NCBI GenBank assembly: GCA_964453265.1 | Contig: CAYVNU010000016.1 | Span: 1 to 26,482 of the forward strand | Direction: 5' to 3' | Origin: CAYVNU01 sp964453265 | GTDB taxonomy: Bacteria; Patescibacteriota; Doudnabacteria; UBA920 | Length of the DNA: 26,482 bases | Shown here: one piece after another, positions 1 through 5,867 of the stretch | Layout of the letters: every line of letters starts with the position of its first letter | Numbering within the stretch: position 1 is the first letter of the stretch | Position numbers and translations under genes: made by a program | The notes under the pieces: model-generated | Database searches by the model: none | What the model saw: only the letters and a program-made list of their open reading frames with translations | What the model was told of the DNA's origin: nothing

Positions 1-3
1 TAT

Positions 4-1260
4 TTACGTTCCTTCCTGCCAGCTTGCCAAATACTTTTTCTGCGCCGGAGTTAGTTCGTCTATTTTAACATTCATGGCTTGAAGTTTTAGCTTTGAAACT
101 TTTTCATCTACTTCTTTAGGTACATCTAAAACTTTGCCTTTTTCTAAACCCTCATAATTTTTAGAAAGCCATTCGCACATTAAGGCTTGGTCAGCAAAAC
201 TTAAATCCATAACCGCGGAAGGGTGGCCTTCAGCAGCCGCTAGGTTCATTAAACGACCTTCGCCGATTAAATAAATTTTCCGGCCATCCTTAAGCGCATA
301 TTCCATTAAATTATCGCGCACTTGCTTTTTGATTACTGCTAATTTGCTTAATTGCTGTTCGTTTATTTCCACATTAAAATGTCCGCTGTTGCCCAAAATT
401 GCCCCGTCTTTCATAACTTCCATGTGTTCTTTTACAATAACGTCTTTGTTGCCGGTTACAGTTATAAATACATCACCAAGTTTAGCGGCGCGCAGCATTG
501 GCATAACTTCAAAGCCGTCCATAGCAGCCTGAAGAGCGGGGAGAGGATCAATTTCCGTAATTATAACTTTAGCGCCCATACCTTTTGCGCGTAAAGCAAT
601 ACCCTTACCGCAATAGCCATACCCAGCCACAACCACAGTTTTTCCTGCCAGTAAAATATTAGTCGCCCTAAACAAGCTGTCTAAAGTAGACTGGCCAGTG
701 CCGTAGTAGTTGTCGAACATGTGCTTAGTTGGCGTATCGTTTATAGCCACAACCGGGAATTTTAACTTTCCGTCTTTGGCCATAGCCTTAAGGCGTATTA
801 CGCCGGTAGTAGTTTCTTCCTGGCCCGAAAATATTTCTTTAAGCTGACCCTTTCGTTCTTTATGAAGGACAGATATTAAATCTGCCCCGTCGTCCACAAT
901 AATTTGCGGGTGAAAATCTAAAACCTTGTTTACGCACCAGTAATATTTTTCGTCCGTTATGCCGCGCCAGGCAAATACGTTTATGCCTTCTTCGGCAAGT
1001 GCCGCGGCTACATCGTCCTGAGTAGAAAGGGGATTACTACCGCACAAAGCTACAGTGGCTCCGCCGGCTTTTAAGGCCTTCATAAGCACTGCGGTTTCTT
1101 TAGTTACGTGTAAACACGCTGCTATGGTTAAACCTTTAAACGGCTGGTCTTTGGTGAAATCTTTCTTAATAATTTCCAAAACCGGCATTTCCTTTTCAGC
1201 TAATGCGATTTTCATTTTACCTTGTTTAGCAAGAGTAGGGTCTTTTACTTTAGATGGCAT
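4..1260 (-). CDS. ahcY: S-adenosyl-L-homocysteine hydrolase (adenosylhomocysteinase)
   Basis: Cytosolic NAD-dependent enzyme that splits S-adenosylhomocysteine, the by-product of methylation, into adenosine and homocysteine. The 418-residue protein is complete and of the usual length for the shorter bacterial/archaeal form. Visible signatures: EETTTGV near residue 149, NDTPTKHMFDNYYGTGQS (174-191, substrate-binding and catalytic Asn/Lys/Asp), the Rossmann dinucleotide motif GYGYCGKG (213-220) followed by an acidic residue in the next strand, GNSGHFN, and NLAAAEGHPSAVMD near the C terminus. The ATG is preceded on the minus strand by a purine-rich AAAGGAAA stretch about 13 nt upstream, a somewhat distant Shine-Dalgarno. 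It lies 4 nt downstream of an unrelated anchored protein gene and may be cotranscribed with it. No metK or methionine-cycle partner is in the window. The family call is very secure. Confidence 0.97.
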   Translation of the reverse strand: MPSKVKDPTLAKQGKMKIALAEKEMPVLEIIKKDFTKDQPFKGLTIAACLHVTKETAVLMKALKAGGATVALCGSNPLSTQDDVAAALAEEGINVFAWRGITDEKYYWCVNKVLDFHPQIIVDDGADLISVLHKERKGQLKEIFSGQEETTTGVIRLKAMAKDGKLKFPVVAINDTPTKHMFDNYYGTGQSTLDSLFRATNILLAGKTVVVAGYGYCGKGIALRAKGMGAKVIITEIDPLPALQAAMDGFEVMPMLRAAKLGDVFITVTGNKDVIVKEHMEVMKDGAILGNSGHFNVEINEQQLSKLAVIKKQVRDNLMEYALKDGRKIYLIGEGRLMNLAAAEGHPSAVMDLSFADQALMCEWLSKNYEGLEKGKVLDVPKEVDEKVSKLKLQAMNVKIDELTPAQKKYLASWQEGT

Positions 1261-1264
1261 ATAA

Positions 1265-2314
1265 TTATTTATTTCCTTTCTTTAAATGTTTCAGAGAAAC
1301 TTCATTTATAAAATCAATTGCTTTATTACCATATTCACTCCAGCCTATTTCATTTTTGACTTCTTGCGGGTTTGCTAAAAATCTTGCTCCTAAATTTATG
1401 CACATCATATCTTCCTCCGAAGCCTGTACTATATTTGACCAACCACTATAAGCATAATCTTCCATTTTTGCTTTAACTAACATTGCCATGTGCATGCGGC
1501 TGGCAGCTTCATAAGGATTTATTGCTTGTGTTGCTATATACATTTGCGCCGAGTGCTTACTTCTTTCACCTTCAGTATCCGGAGCATAAACAACATAAGG
1601 CAAACTTTCAATAGTATTGATACTGCTTAAATTGGAAGTAAAAATTTGCCCACCTAAAACAAAATTGGTATTTTTTAAATTTTTTGCAAGAAATTCGGGC
1701 GGATATTTTTTTAATTCTTCCTTTAATAATTTTAAATTATCCAAACTGCTTTCCGGATTCTCCGAGCCCTCTACCCAAAAATCTCTATCGTCAAGAGTTA
1801 TACTTTTTTTCTCGGTTGTAAAAAGTATGGAAATTTTTAAACCCTTAGCATATTTATTAATGGGTTCTGTTTCTTGCTTTACTTTAGCTTCCCATTCTTT
1901 TCGATATTTTAAAATTTCCAAATACGCCTGGTCTTTTTCTCCATAATTGCTTTTTATATAGGCGTAAATAGCGCCGGCTACGCCAGCCCCAAACAAACTT
2001 GCAATAAAAGCCCGCCTGGATTGCCTGTCTTTTGCAAAACCTTTTTTTGCCTCTTCTTCATACTTATGCGCCCACAATCTTACTCTGTCTACTTGCTGTG
2101 GACTAAGCCCTTGTCCGTATTTTGATAAAAACTCTTTAAAAGGCCAAGCTGCTTTCATGTCCTTAATTTTGGCAATAGGGGATGTCTCTGGTATTCTCCC
2201 AACTACATCATCCACTTCCGGTCCAAAAGGTTTATTGGCAGATTTTTTCGGACGTCTATTTTGTGGCTCATCTTCTTCAGATTCGCCCCCAAAGTCATAT
2301 ATTTTTTCTGGCAT
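1265..2314 (-). CDS. Membrane-anchored protein of unknown family with internal Tat-like motif
   Basis: 349 residues; I do not recognise the family. Residues 1-100 are charged and look cytosolic (acidic start, then basic PKKSANK). Residues about 96-120 hold the only clear hydrophobic segment, introduced by SRRAFIASLFGAGVAGA. This resembles a twin-arginine motif (S-R-R-x-F-[IL]), but it lies about 95 residues inside the protein. The remaining roughly 230 residues are mixed alpha/beta without an obvious active site and would face outside if the segment is a single N-in anchor. The start is the ATG at 2312-2314; no clear ribosome binding site precedes it. The gene runs in the same direction as ahcY with a 4-nt gap. 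It is a real gene by length and codon character; the function is unknown. Confidence 0.75.
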   Translation of the reverse strand: MPEKIYDFGGESEEDEPQNRRPKKSANKPFGPEVDDVVGRIPETSPIAKIKDMKAAWPFKEFLSKYGQGLSPQQVDRVRLWAHKYEEEAKKGFAKDRQSRRAFIASLFGAGVAGAIYAYIKSNYGEKDQAYLEILKYRKEWEAKVKQETEPINKYAKGLKISILFTTEKKSITLDDRDFWVEGSENPESSLDNLKLLKEELKKYPPEFLAKNLKNTNFVLGGQIFTSNLSSINTIESLPYVVYAPDTEGERSKHSAQMYIATQAINPYEAASRMHMAMLVKAKMEDYAYSGWSNIVQASEEDMMCINLGARFLANPQEVKNEIGWSEYGNKAIDFINEVSLKHLKKGNK

Positions 2315-2351
2315 ATGTTATATTTTACTATAAAAATAGTAGCATTTTTCC

Positions 2352-2400
2352 CAAAAAAAACAAAATCTCCCGCATGCCGGATAGCAAGGGGAGATTTTGT
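2352..2400 (-). terminator. Intrinsic terminator after the 2408-2905 gene
   Basis: Perfect 12-bp inverted repeat (2360-2371 with 2389-2400). On the minus strand the hairpin is followed directly by a run of eight T. It begins 8 nt past the stop codon of the upstream minus-strand gene, the expected position. Confidence 0.85.
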
Positions 2401-2407
2401 AAAATTT

Positions 2408-2905
2408 TTATTGTACTGAAACTGTAAGCGAGCCACTGCCATCGCAAGTTACGTTGTAGGTGCCTTTGGAATTGGCAGTAACTATTCTAAAGCCGTAAGC
2501 GCCTAATTTGTATGAATAACCGAATATTTTAATAGTTCTTGCCTGATTATCCCTATTATCCAGCATTATGCTAGTTCCTTTTGTTACTGTCATTGTTCCG
2601 GTGGCGGAAAGATATGAGCTTAATCTGCACTGACTAATTTGTATGCGATTTGGATATTTTTTTAAAGCATCACCATAAGTTAGTTTTACGCCTGCCGGAG
2701 GAACTCCCGGGGGAGTGGTAGTAGCGGGCGCCGGTGTTTCATTTGTTTTTCCTTCTAATGCCGCGTTATCAGTTTTCCCATTTTTTGTATAGTCTTCGCC
2801 ATACTCTTTATCTCTGCTCTGCCAAACAAAATAAGAGACCACTATTAAAACCACAATTATGACTACACCCACAATTCCTTGTTTATTTTTTTCCCAATTA
2901 AACAT
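2408..2905 (-). CDS. Anchored extracellular protein, cupredoxin-like tail, unknown function
   Basis: 165 residues. The N terminus has a short charged stretch and a single strong transmembrane segment (about residues 10-28, GIVGVVIIVVLIVVSYFVW). A low-complexity linker rich in Thr, Pro, Ala and Glu follows (about 45-72, including PAPATTTPPGVPPAG), then a beta-rich domain (about 85-165). That domain ends in strands typical of a cupredoxin-like sandwich (TSIMLDNRDNQ, AYGFRIVTANSKG, YNVTCDGSGSLTVSV). The usual copper ligands (two His, Cys, Met) are not in place; two Cys (QCRL and TCDG) could form a disulfide. The architecture suggests a surface protein anchored by its N terminus. It has its own promoter candidate (2941-2969) and a terminator (2352-2400), so it is probably transcribed alone. 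The fold assignment is a guess from pattern. Confidence 0.75.
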   Translation of the reverse strand: MFNWEKNKQGIVGVVIIVVLIVVSYFVWQSRDKEYGEDYTKNGKTDNAALEGKTNETPAPATTTPPGVPPAGVKLTYGDALKKYPNRIQISQCRLSSYLSATGTMTVTKGTSIMLDNRDNQARTIKIFGYSYKLGAYGFRIVTANSKGTYNVTCDGSGSLTVSVQ

Positions 2906-2940
2906 ATTTTTATTTCTTAATGATTTATAATCCTACCCTA

Positions 2941-2969
2941 ATTGTCGCAGATAAACACATATGTGTCAA
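2941..2969 (-). promoter_or_regulatory. Promoter candidate for the 2408-2905 gene
   Basis: On the minus strand, TTGACA (2964-2969) is separated by 17 nt from GACAAT (2941-2946), about 36 nt upstream of the ATG. A 12-nt perfect palindrome (2955-2966) overlaps the -35 and spacer and could be an operator. Confidence 0.45.
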
Positions 2970-3034
2970 AAAACATACCCAACTTTTTTATTGCAGCTGA
3001 TGTGGAGTGGTGTTTAGATAAAACTGAATATCAT

Positions 3035-3409
3035 TTATATTTTACTTAATATGTCATTTAACACCAAAGATATGGGTTGATCAGAGTCAATTACAATAGC
3101 TCCTTTTCTTTCTAGCCCTTCTTCAAAATCACTAAATACATTATTAATGTAAACTCTCTCTTCTTCGCTTTTACCAAAATTATTTCCATCCTCATACTGT
3201 CTTTGAATAAGTCGTTTTGTCAAAGTCTCTTGCGTAGATTTTAAAAGAAAAATTTTATCAAACAAGTTTAAATAAGAATCCTGATTACTAGCAACNNNNN
3301 NNNNNNNNNNNNNNNNNNNNNNNNNNNNNNNNNNNNNNNNNNNNNNNNNNNNNNNNNNNNNNNNNNNNNNNNNNNNNNNNNNNNNNNNNNNNNNNTAAAT
3401 ATTTTTCAT
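3035..3409 (-). CDS. P-loop nucleotide kinase-like protein, interrupted by an assembly gap
   Basis: Only the C-terminal 86 residues (3035-3295) and possibly the first four codons (MKNI, 3398-3409) are visible; the rest is under 100 Ns. The visible part resembles the second half of small P-loop kinases (AAA_17/AAA_18, adenylate or shikimate kinase-like). It has a hydrophobic strand FDKIFLLKSTQETLTKRLIQRQ (lid/base-binding arginines) and a final strand GAIVIDSDQPISLVLNDIL typical of those families. The P-loop itself would lie in the gap. An N run of exactly 100 is a conventional placeholder, so the true length is unknown and frame continuity through it is not evidence of an intact gene. Family kinases are usually 160-190 residues, which would need a longer insert than 100 nt if MKNI is the true start. 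Confidence 0.55.
   Translation of the reverse strand: MKNIXXXXXXXXXXXXXXXXXXXXXXXXXXXXXXXXXXVASNQDSYLNLFDKIFLLKSTQETLTKRLIQRQYEDGNNFGKSEEERVYINNVFSDFEEGLERKGAIVIDSDQPISLVLNDILSKI
3296..3395. other. Scaffold gap (100 N)
   Basis: Exactly 100 Ns, a standard placeholder for a gap of unknown size. Sequence on the two sides is linked only by scaffolding evidence. Confidence 0.98.
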
Positions 3410-3422
3410 AAGTATATAATAA

Positions 3423-3450
3423 CAAAAAAACTTCTGTTAATACAGGAGTT
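3423..3450 (-). terminator. Intrinsic terminator after the GIY-YIG gene
   Basis: 9-bp inverted repeat (3429-3437 with 3442-3450, one mismatch on the minus strand), beginning 2 nt past the TGA stop of the upstream minus-strand gene and followed by seven T on that strand. Confidence 0.75.
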
Positions 3451-3452
3451 TT

Positions 3453-3710
3453 TCATTTTAAAAAATAATTTTTAAGTTTTTTCTTAATATAGGTTATTCC
3501 GGAACCGCTTTTTAGGAATTTTTCTCGTCCAATTGCGTCAGCTTTTAGTTTGTAAGCTTCGTAATATATCAATTCCCAATTTGTTTTGCGAGCAGTGGTT
3601 CTTGCCCCGGTTCCACTATTGTGGCGGGCTACTCGAGCTTGGAGGTCAGCAGTAAAACCAATGTACCAGGATTTATCTAACTGACTTTCTAATAAATATA
3701 CGTAGTACAT
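3453..3710 (-). CDS. GIY-YIG nuclease superfamily protein (UPF0213/YhbQ-like)
   Basis: 85 residues, one complete GIY-YIG domain and nothing else, as in the YhbQ/UPF0213 family of small structure-specific endonuclease-like proteins. The sequence begins YYVYLLESQ (the GIY strand, here YVY), continues with WYIGFT (the YIG strand, here YIG) and ADLQARVARHNSG (conserved Arg and His-Asn of the first helix), then WELIYYEAYKLKADAIGREKFLKSG with the conserved Glu/Lys of the second half. Substrate and role are not established for this family; DNA repair or processing is the usual proposal. Stop is TGA, evidence that TGA is not recoded here. It has its own terminator (3423-3450). Confidence 0.9.
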   Translation of the reverse strand: MYYVYLLESQLDKSWYIGFTADLQARVARHNSGTGARTTARKTNWELIYYEAYKLKADAIGREKFLKSGSGITYIKKKLKNYFLK

Positions 3711-3762
3711 AGCAGATAACTTTATCGTGGTCGCGTAAAGCTCGCCGACTCGCCACGCGACT

Positions 3763-3863
3763 CACGTAAAATTCGCGAGTCGTATTTTTGTAGCAAGCGT
3801 TTGATGGCTTGCCACGTGATGAGCTATTTATGAACGCAGTGAATAAATTGCGAATTTTACGTG
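3763..3863. repeat. 101-nt inverted repeat abutting the split tRNA-Trp
   Basis: Perfect 14-nt arms (3763-3776 and 3850-3863) enclose 73 nt with no ORF. The right arm overlaps the CCA-encoding end of the tRNA-Trp remnant by two bases. The neighbourhood (3741-3783) also carries repeated GACTC/GAGTC units. No gene is visible in 3711-3861. Confidence 0.7.
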
Positions 3864-3904
3864 GCAGGGGCGGTAGGAATCGAACCTACGTATACGGTTT
3901 TGGA
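3862..3904 (-). pseudogene. 3' half of a split second tRNA-Trp
   Basis: On the minus strand this 43-nt stretch matches the 3' half of the intact tRNA-Trp at 3986-4059 (one difference, ATACG for ATGCG). It runs from within the anticodon loop (TCCAAAACC) through the T arm to an encoded CCA. Upstream it is cut off in the anticodon loop by GC-rich palindromes. Its apparent 5' half is at 4153-4170. It cannot fold as a tRNA by itself. Confidence 0.85.
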
Positions 3905-3956
3905 CCCCGCCCTTCTCGAAGGGCGGGGTTAGCCCCGCATCTCGCGAGAGGCGGGG
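3905..3956. repeat. Pair of GC-rich palindromes inside the tRNA-Trp remnant
   Basis: Two near-perfect 24-nt palindromes (3905-3928 and 3933-3956) of the form CCCCGCC...GGCGGGG, four bases apart. The 4-base word TGGA lies directly on both sides (3901-3904 and 3957-3960), which looks like a target-site duplication in the anticodon loop. Related copies are at 4127-4148 and 6424-6447. Confidence 0.8.
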
Positions 3957-3960
3957 TGGA

Positions 3961-4088
3961 GACCTAAAATAAATTCACCGCTTCATGGCAGGGGCGGTAG
4001 GAATCGAACCTACGCATACGGTTTTGGAGACCGTAGTACTACCATTATACGACGCCCCCATCACGAGGTGGCGAATTTATTTTAGACC
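3961..4088. repeat. Inverted-repeat-flanked cassette holding the intact tRNA-Trp
   Basis: 13-nt perfect arms (3964-3976, CTAAAATAAATTC, and 4073-4085), with matching GACC/GGTC-type ends beyond them, enclose the whole tRNA-Trp gene. This unit lies between the two halves of the other tRNA-Trp copy. Confidence 0.7.
3986..4059 (-). tRNA. tRNA-Trp (anticodon CCA)
   Basis: 74 nt including encoded CCA. Acceptor GGGGGCG pairs with CGCCCCT (first pair G-U), discriminator G. The anticodon stem ACGGT/ACCGT closes a 7-nt loop CTCCAAA with anticodon CCA. The T arm GTAGG-TTCGATT-CCTAC is complete and the D arm carries the AATGG motif. This is the only intact tRNA-Trp in the window. Confidence 0.97.
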
Positions 4089-4126
4089 TAATCTTTTTAA
4101 TATTCCAGAAATATTTATCCGATTAA

Positions 4127-4148
4127 CCCGCCTCTCGCGAGAGGGGGG
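4127..4148. repeat. GC-rich palindrome next to the tRNA-Trp 5' remnant
   Basis: 22-nt palindrome with one mismatch, centred on CTCGCGAG; same family as 3905-3956 and 6424-6447. It is flanked by TTAA and CTAG, while the paired palindromes at 3905-3956 are joined by TTAG. Confidence 0.75.
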
Positions 4149-4152
4149 CTAG

Positions 4153-4170
4153 CCATTATACGACGCCCCC
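4153..4170 (-). pseudogene. 5' part of the split second tRNA-Trp
   Basis: 18 nt (GGGGGCGTCGTATAATGG on the minus strand) identical to the first 18 nt of the intact tRNA-Trp. It stops in the D loop, where a GC-rich palindrome begins. Joined to 3862-3904 it would give 61 nt, lacking 13 nt of D loop and anticodon stem. Confidence 0.75.
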
Positions 4171-4174
4171 AAGT

Positions 4175-4239
4175 AATAAACCGATAACTTATAATTTATA
4201 ACAAGTAATCAGTTATAAGTTATGAATTATCGGTTATTA
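4175..4239. repeat. AT-rich inverted repeat downstream of rpmG
   Basis: 28-nt arms (4175-4202 and 4212-4239) with 22 of 28 positions pairing. The right arm is four 7-nt units of TTATNN type in tandem. It lies just past the L33 stop codon on the minus strand and may end transcription or protect the mRNA 3' end. It resembles in style the palindromes at 25324-25404 and 25946-26038. Confidence 0.6.
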
Positions 4240-4245
4240 TATAAA

Positions 4246-4413
4246 CTACTTGGTTTCTTTGTGCATTGTTTTCTTTTTGCAATGCTTGCAATATTTTTGA
4301 ATTTCCAGGCGTTTCTTGTTCTGCGCGCCTAAACTTTTTTTATTGCGCTTGGTTTGATAATTAATATTATGGCAAACCGTGCATTCCATGTTAAGCAAGT
4401 GGTCTTGTGACAT
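4246..4413 (-). CDS. rpmG: 50S ribosomal protein L33
   Basis: A 55-residue protein translated by me on the minus strand from the ATG at 4411-4413 to a TAG at 4246-4248. It has the L33 hallmarks: MECTVCHNINYQTKRNK near the start (first Cys pair, CTVC), basic middle, then IQKYCKHCKKKTMHKETK (second Cys pair, CKHC). This is the zinc-binding, Cys-containing type. L33 is a small component of the large ribosomal subunit near the E site. Length fits the family (about 50-55). An internal ATG at codon 9 is the other possible start; the first ATG is chosen because it gives the usual N-terminal extension. The gene lies between tRNA-Thr and tRNA-Trp, a translation-related cluster on the minus strand. Confidence 0.93.
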   Translation of the reverse strand: MSQDHLLNMECTVCHNINYQTKRNKKSLGAQNKKRLEIQKYCKHCKKKTMHKETK

Positions 4414-4444
4414 AGTAATTTATGAATTATGAATTATTGAATTT

Positions 4445-4467
4445 AATTCCCTGGGCGTCAGGGAATT
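4445..4467. repeat. Short perfect hairpin upstream of rpmG
   Basis: 9-bp perfect inverted repeat (4445-4453 with 4459-4467) and a 5-nt loop in the gap between tRNA-Thr and rpmG. No T run follows closely on either strand, so a terminator role is unsure; it could be a processing site. Confidence 0.45.
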
Positions 4468-4550
4468 ATATAGACGCATTATCGATCCAGATAAGCATCT
4501 TTCCATCATCATCGCACATTAACAATGTAATAGTGGCGAAGCCAAACGTG

Positions 4551-4567
4551 GTCCGCCTCGGGCGGAC
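4551..4567. repeat. GC-rich palindrome downstream of tRNA-Thr
   Basis: 7-bp arms GTCCGCC/GGCGGAC (4551-4557 with 4561-4567) ending 6 nt past the CCA end of tRNA-Thr on the minus strand. The TCCGCC...GGCGGA form matches the half-units of the in-gene elements at 11227-11256 and 24825-24854. Confidence 0.55.
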
Positions 4568-4573
4568 GAAGTC

Positions 4574-4649
4574 TGGAGCCGGCTGTCGGACTCGAACCGA
4601 CCACCTACGGTTTACAAAACCGTTGCTCTACCGGATGAGCTAAGCCGGC
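4574..4649 (-). tRNA. tRNA-Thr (anticodon TGT)
   Basis: 76 nt including encoded CCA. The acceptor GCCGGCT/AGCCGGC is fully paired with discriminator T. The D arm is GCTC-ATCCGGTA-GAGC. The anticodon stem ACGGT/ACCGT carries loop TTTGTAA (anticodon TGT). The T arm is GTCGG-TTCGAGT-CCGAC. Confidence 0.97.
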
Positions 4650-4802
4650 TAATTATAGAAGGGTAACTAAATTTGTCCGGCAAACCCTTAAAATAGGCAC
4701 CTGACAACTTTGAATATTTTAACATAAACCTTATAAAAAGTCTATAATCAGCAGCAAAACCCCTCATAGTATAAGCAAATTAATATGCCGGTTGATTTAA
4801 TC

Positions 4803-4811
4803 TGTTATAAT
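4803..4811 (+). promoter_or_regulatory. Extended -10 promoter for the 4849-6415 operon
   Basis: TGTTATAAT (TGn plus consensus -10), no clear -35. Predicted start about 30 nt before the ATG at 4849, which has a plausible Shine-Dalgarno (AAAAGGG, 4834-4840). The same TGTTATAAT string occurs before the pilin gene (11497-11505). Confidence 0.6.
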
Positions 4812-4848
4812 TAAGGCACTAAAATTTAAAAAGAAAAGGGATAGTTAT

Positions 4849-5271
4849 ATGAACTTTAATGTCAGTGTAAATTTTTGGGCAGTGTTAGCTTCTGCGCTTT
4901 CTAGCATAATTATTGGTAGCATTTGGTACGGTCCATTGCTTGGCAAAAAATTTATACAGGCTATGGGAATGAACGCCTGGAGCGCGGAAAGGCAAGCAGA
5001 AGAAAAAAAGAAAATGGGACTGGCTTACTTTGGGCAATTTGTCGCAAGTATAGTTATGTTTTATGTTCTAGGCTGGCTTATGGGTGCTCTTAACGCGGTT
5101 ACGGCTTTAAATGGAATTCAAGTTGCTTTTTGGGTTTGGCTAGGCTTTGTAGTGCCGGTTCAATACGGCCAGCAAATTTGGGGCGGAAAACTTATTCTCT
5201 TTTATATTGGCGCGGGTAACATGCTAATAACCCTGCTCGCTGCCGGCGCGATTTTAGGCGGATGGAGATAA
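4849..5271 (+). CDS. DUF1761-family integral membrane protein
   Basis: 140 residues, four hydrophobic segments (about 9-28, 58-80, 86-106, 113-135). The first carries IIGSIWYGPLLGKKFIQAMG, the conserved W-Y-G-P-x-x-G-K signature of the DUF1761 family, followed by a charged cytosolic or external loop (SAERQAEEKKKM). The function of the family is unknown. The start is supported by an AAAAGGG ribosome binding site 8 nt upstream and an extended -10 promoter. It is the first gene of a three-gene membrane-protein operon; its stop overlaps or nearly touches the next start. Confidence 0.85.
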   Translation: MNFNVSVNFWAVLASALSSIIIGSIWYGPLLGKKFIQAMGMNAWSAERQAEEKKKMGLAYFGQFVASIVMFYVLGWLMGALNAVTALNGIQVAFWVWLGFVVPVQYGQQIWGGKLILFYIGAGNMLITLLAAGAILGGWR

Positions 5272-5867
5272 ATATTAATATGGACTACAAAATTTTCTTA
5301 GGCTACTTAGCTACTATAATTTCTTTTGTGAGCTATGTGCCTTACGTAAAAAATATTTTGCAAAACAAAGTTAAGCCCCATGCCTTTTCTTGGTTTGTGT
5401 GGGGGCTTTTAACCACCATAGCTTTTGTTGCGCAAATTTATAAACACGCCGGGGCAGGCGCTTGGGTCACGGCTTCCACAGCCATTGCCTGTTTTTTAGT
5501 TTTTGGATTAGCAATTTTTAAAGGCTTAAAAGATTTTACAACTTTTGACTGGGTGGCTTTAATAACCGCGCTTATTTCTACAGTCTTGTGGGTCTTAACT
5601 AAAAACCCCACCGTAGCTGTAATACTTATAACTGTAATAGACGCCATAGGCTTTTTGCCAACCTACCGAAAAGGCTTTGAAAAACCATTTGAGGAATCTT
5701 TAGGCCTTTACTCCGCAAGTACAATAAAATATATTATTGGAATTTTTGCCCTACAATCTTTCTCACTAGCAACCTGGCTTTTCCCGGCATGTTTGATTCT
5801 AACTAATGGGTTTTTTGTAATACTACTAATTTGGCGTCGCAAAACTTTAACTCTAAAAAATAAATGA
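5262..5867 (+). CDS. Multi-pass membrane protein, PQ-loop/SWEET-like pattern
   Basis: Up to 201 residues with about seven hydrophobic helices. Two similar halves can be seen: SYVPYVKNILQNKVKPHAFSW near residue 24 and IGFLPTYRKGFEKPFEESLG near residue 131. Each has a helix ending in P-Y/P-T, a short basic loop and a helix beginning with an aromatic/serine run. This is the layout of PQ-loop or semiSWEET-type small-solute transporters, but the classic PQ pair is not present (VPY, LPT), so the family is only suggested. Two starts are possible: ATG 5262, overlapping the previous gene by 10 nt, or ATG 5280 (MDYKIF), 8 nt after that gene's stop. The stop TGA overlaps the next ATG (ATGA), so translation is probably coupled. 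Confidence 0.75.
   Translation: MEININMDYKIFLGYLATIISFVSYVPYVKNILQNKVKPHAFSWFVWGLLTTIAFVAQIYKHAGAGAWVTASTAIACFLVFGLAIFKGLKDFTTFDWVALITALISTVLWVLTKNPTVAVILITVIDAIGFLPTYRKGFEKPFEESLGLYSASTIKYIIGIFALQSFSLATWLFPACLILTNGFFVILLIWRRKTLTLKNK

Noticed and set aside
3711..3861. A small gene in the 151-nt space upstream of the GIY-YIG gene
   Set aside because: No open frame of useful length with a start signal; the stretch is made of inverted and short direct repeats.
3862..4170. A second functional tRNA-Trp, or a tRNA intron
   Set aside because: Joining the two halves leaves 13 nt of D loop and anticodon stem missing, and the intervening part holds a whole tRNA and palindromes with no group I intron features that I can see. 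Treated as a split remnant.
4422..4643. A 73-codon plus-strand ORF with an apparently plausible start
   Set aside because: It runs antisense through the complete tRNA-Thr gene and the adjoining palindrome; its C-terminal peptide is only the translated tRNA complement.
4652..4657. TATAAT on the minus strand just before tRNA-Thr
   Set aside because: It ends only 2 nt from the mature tRNA 5' end, so transcription from it would start inside the tRNA.
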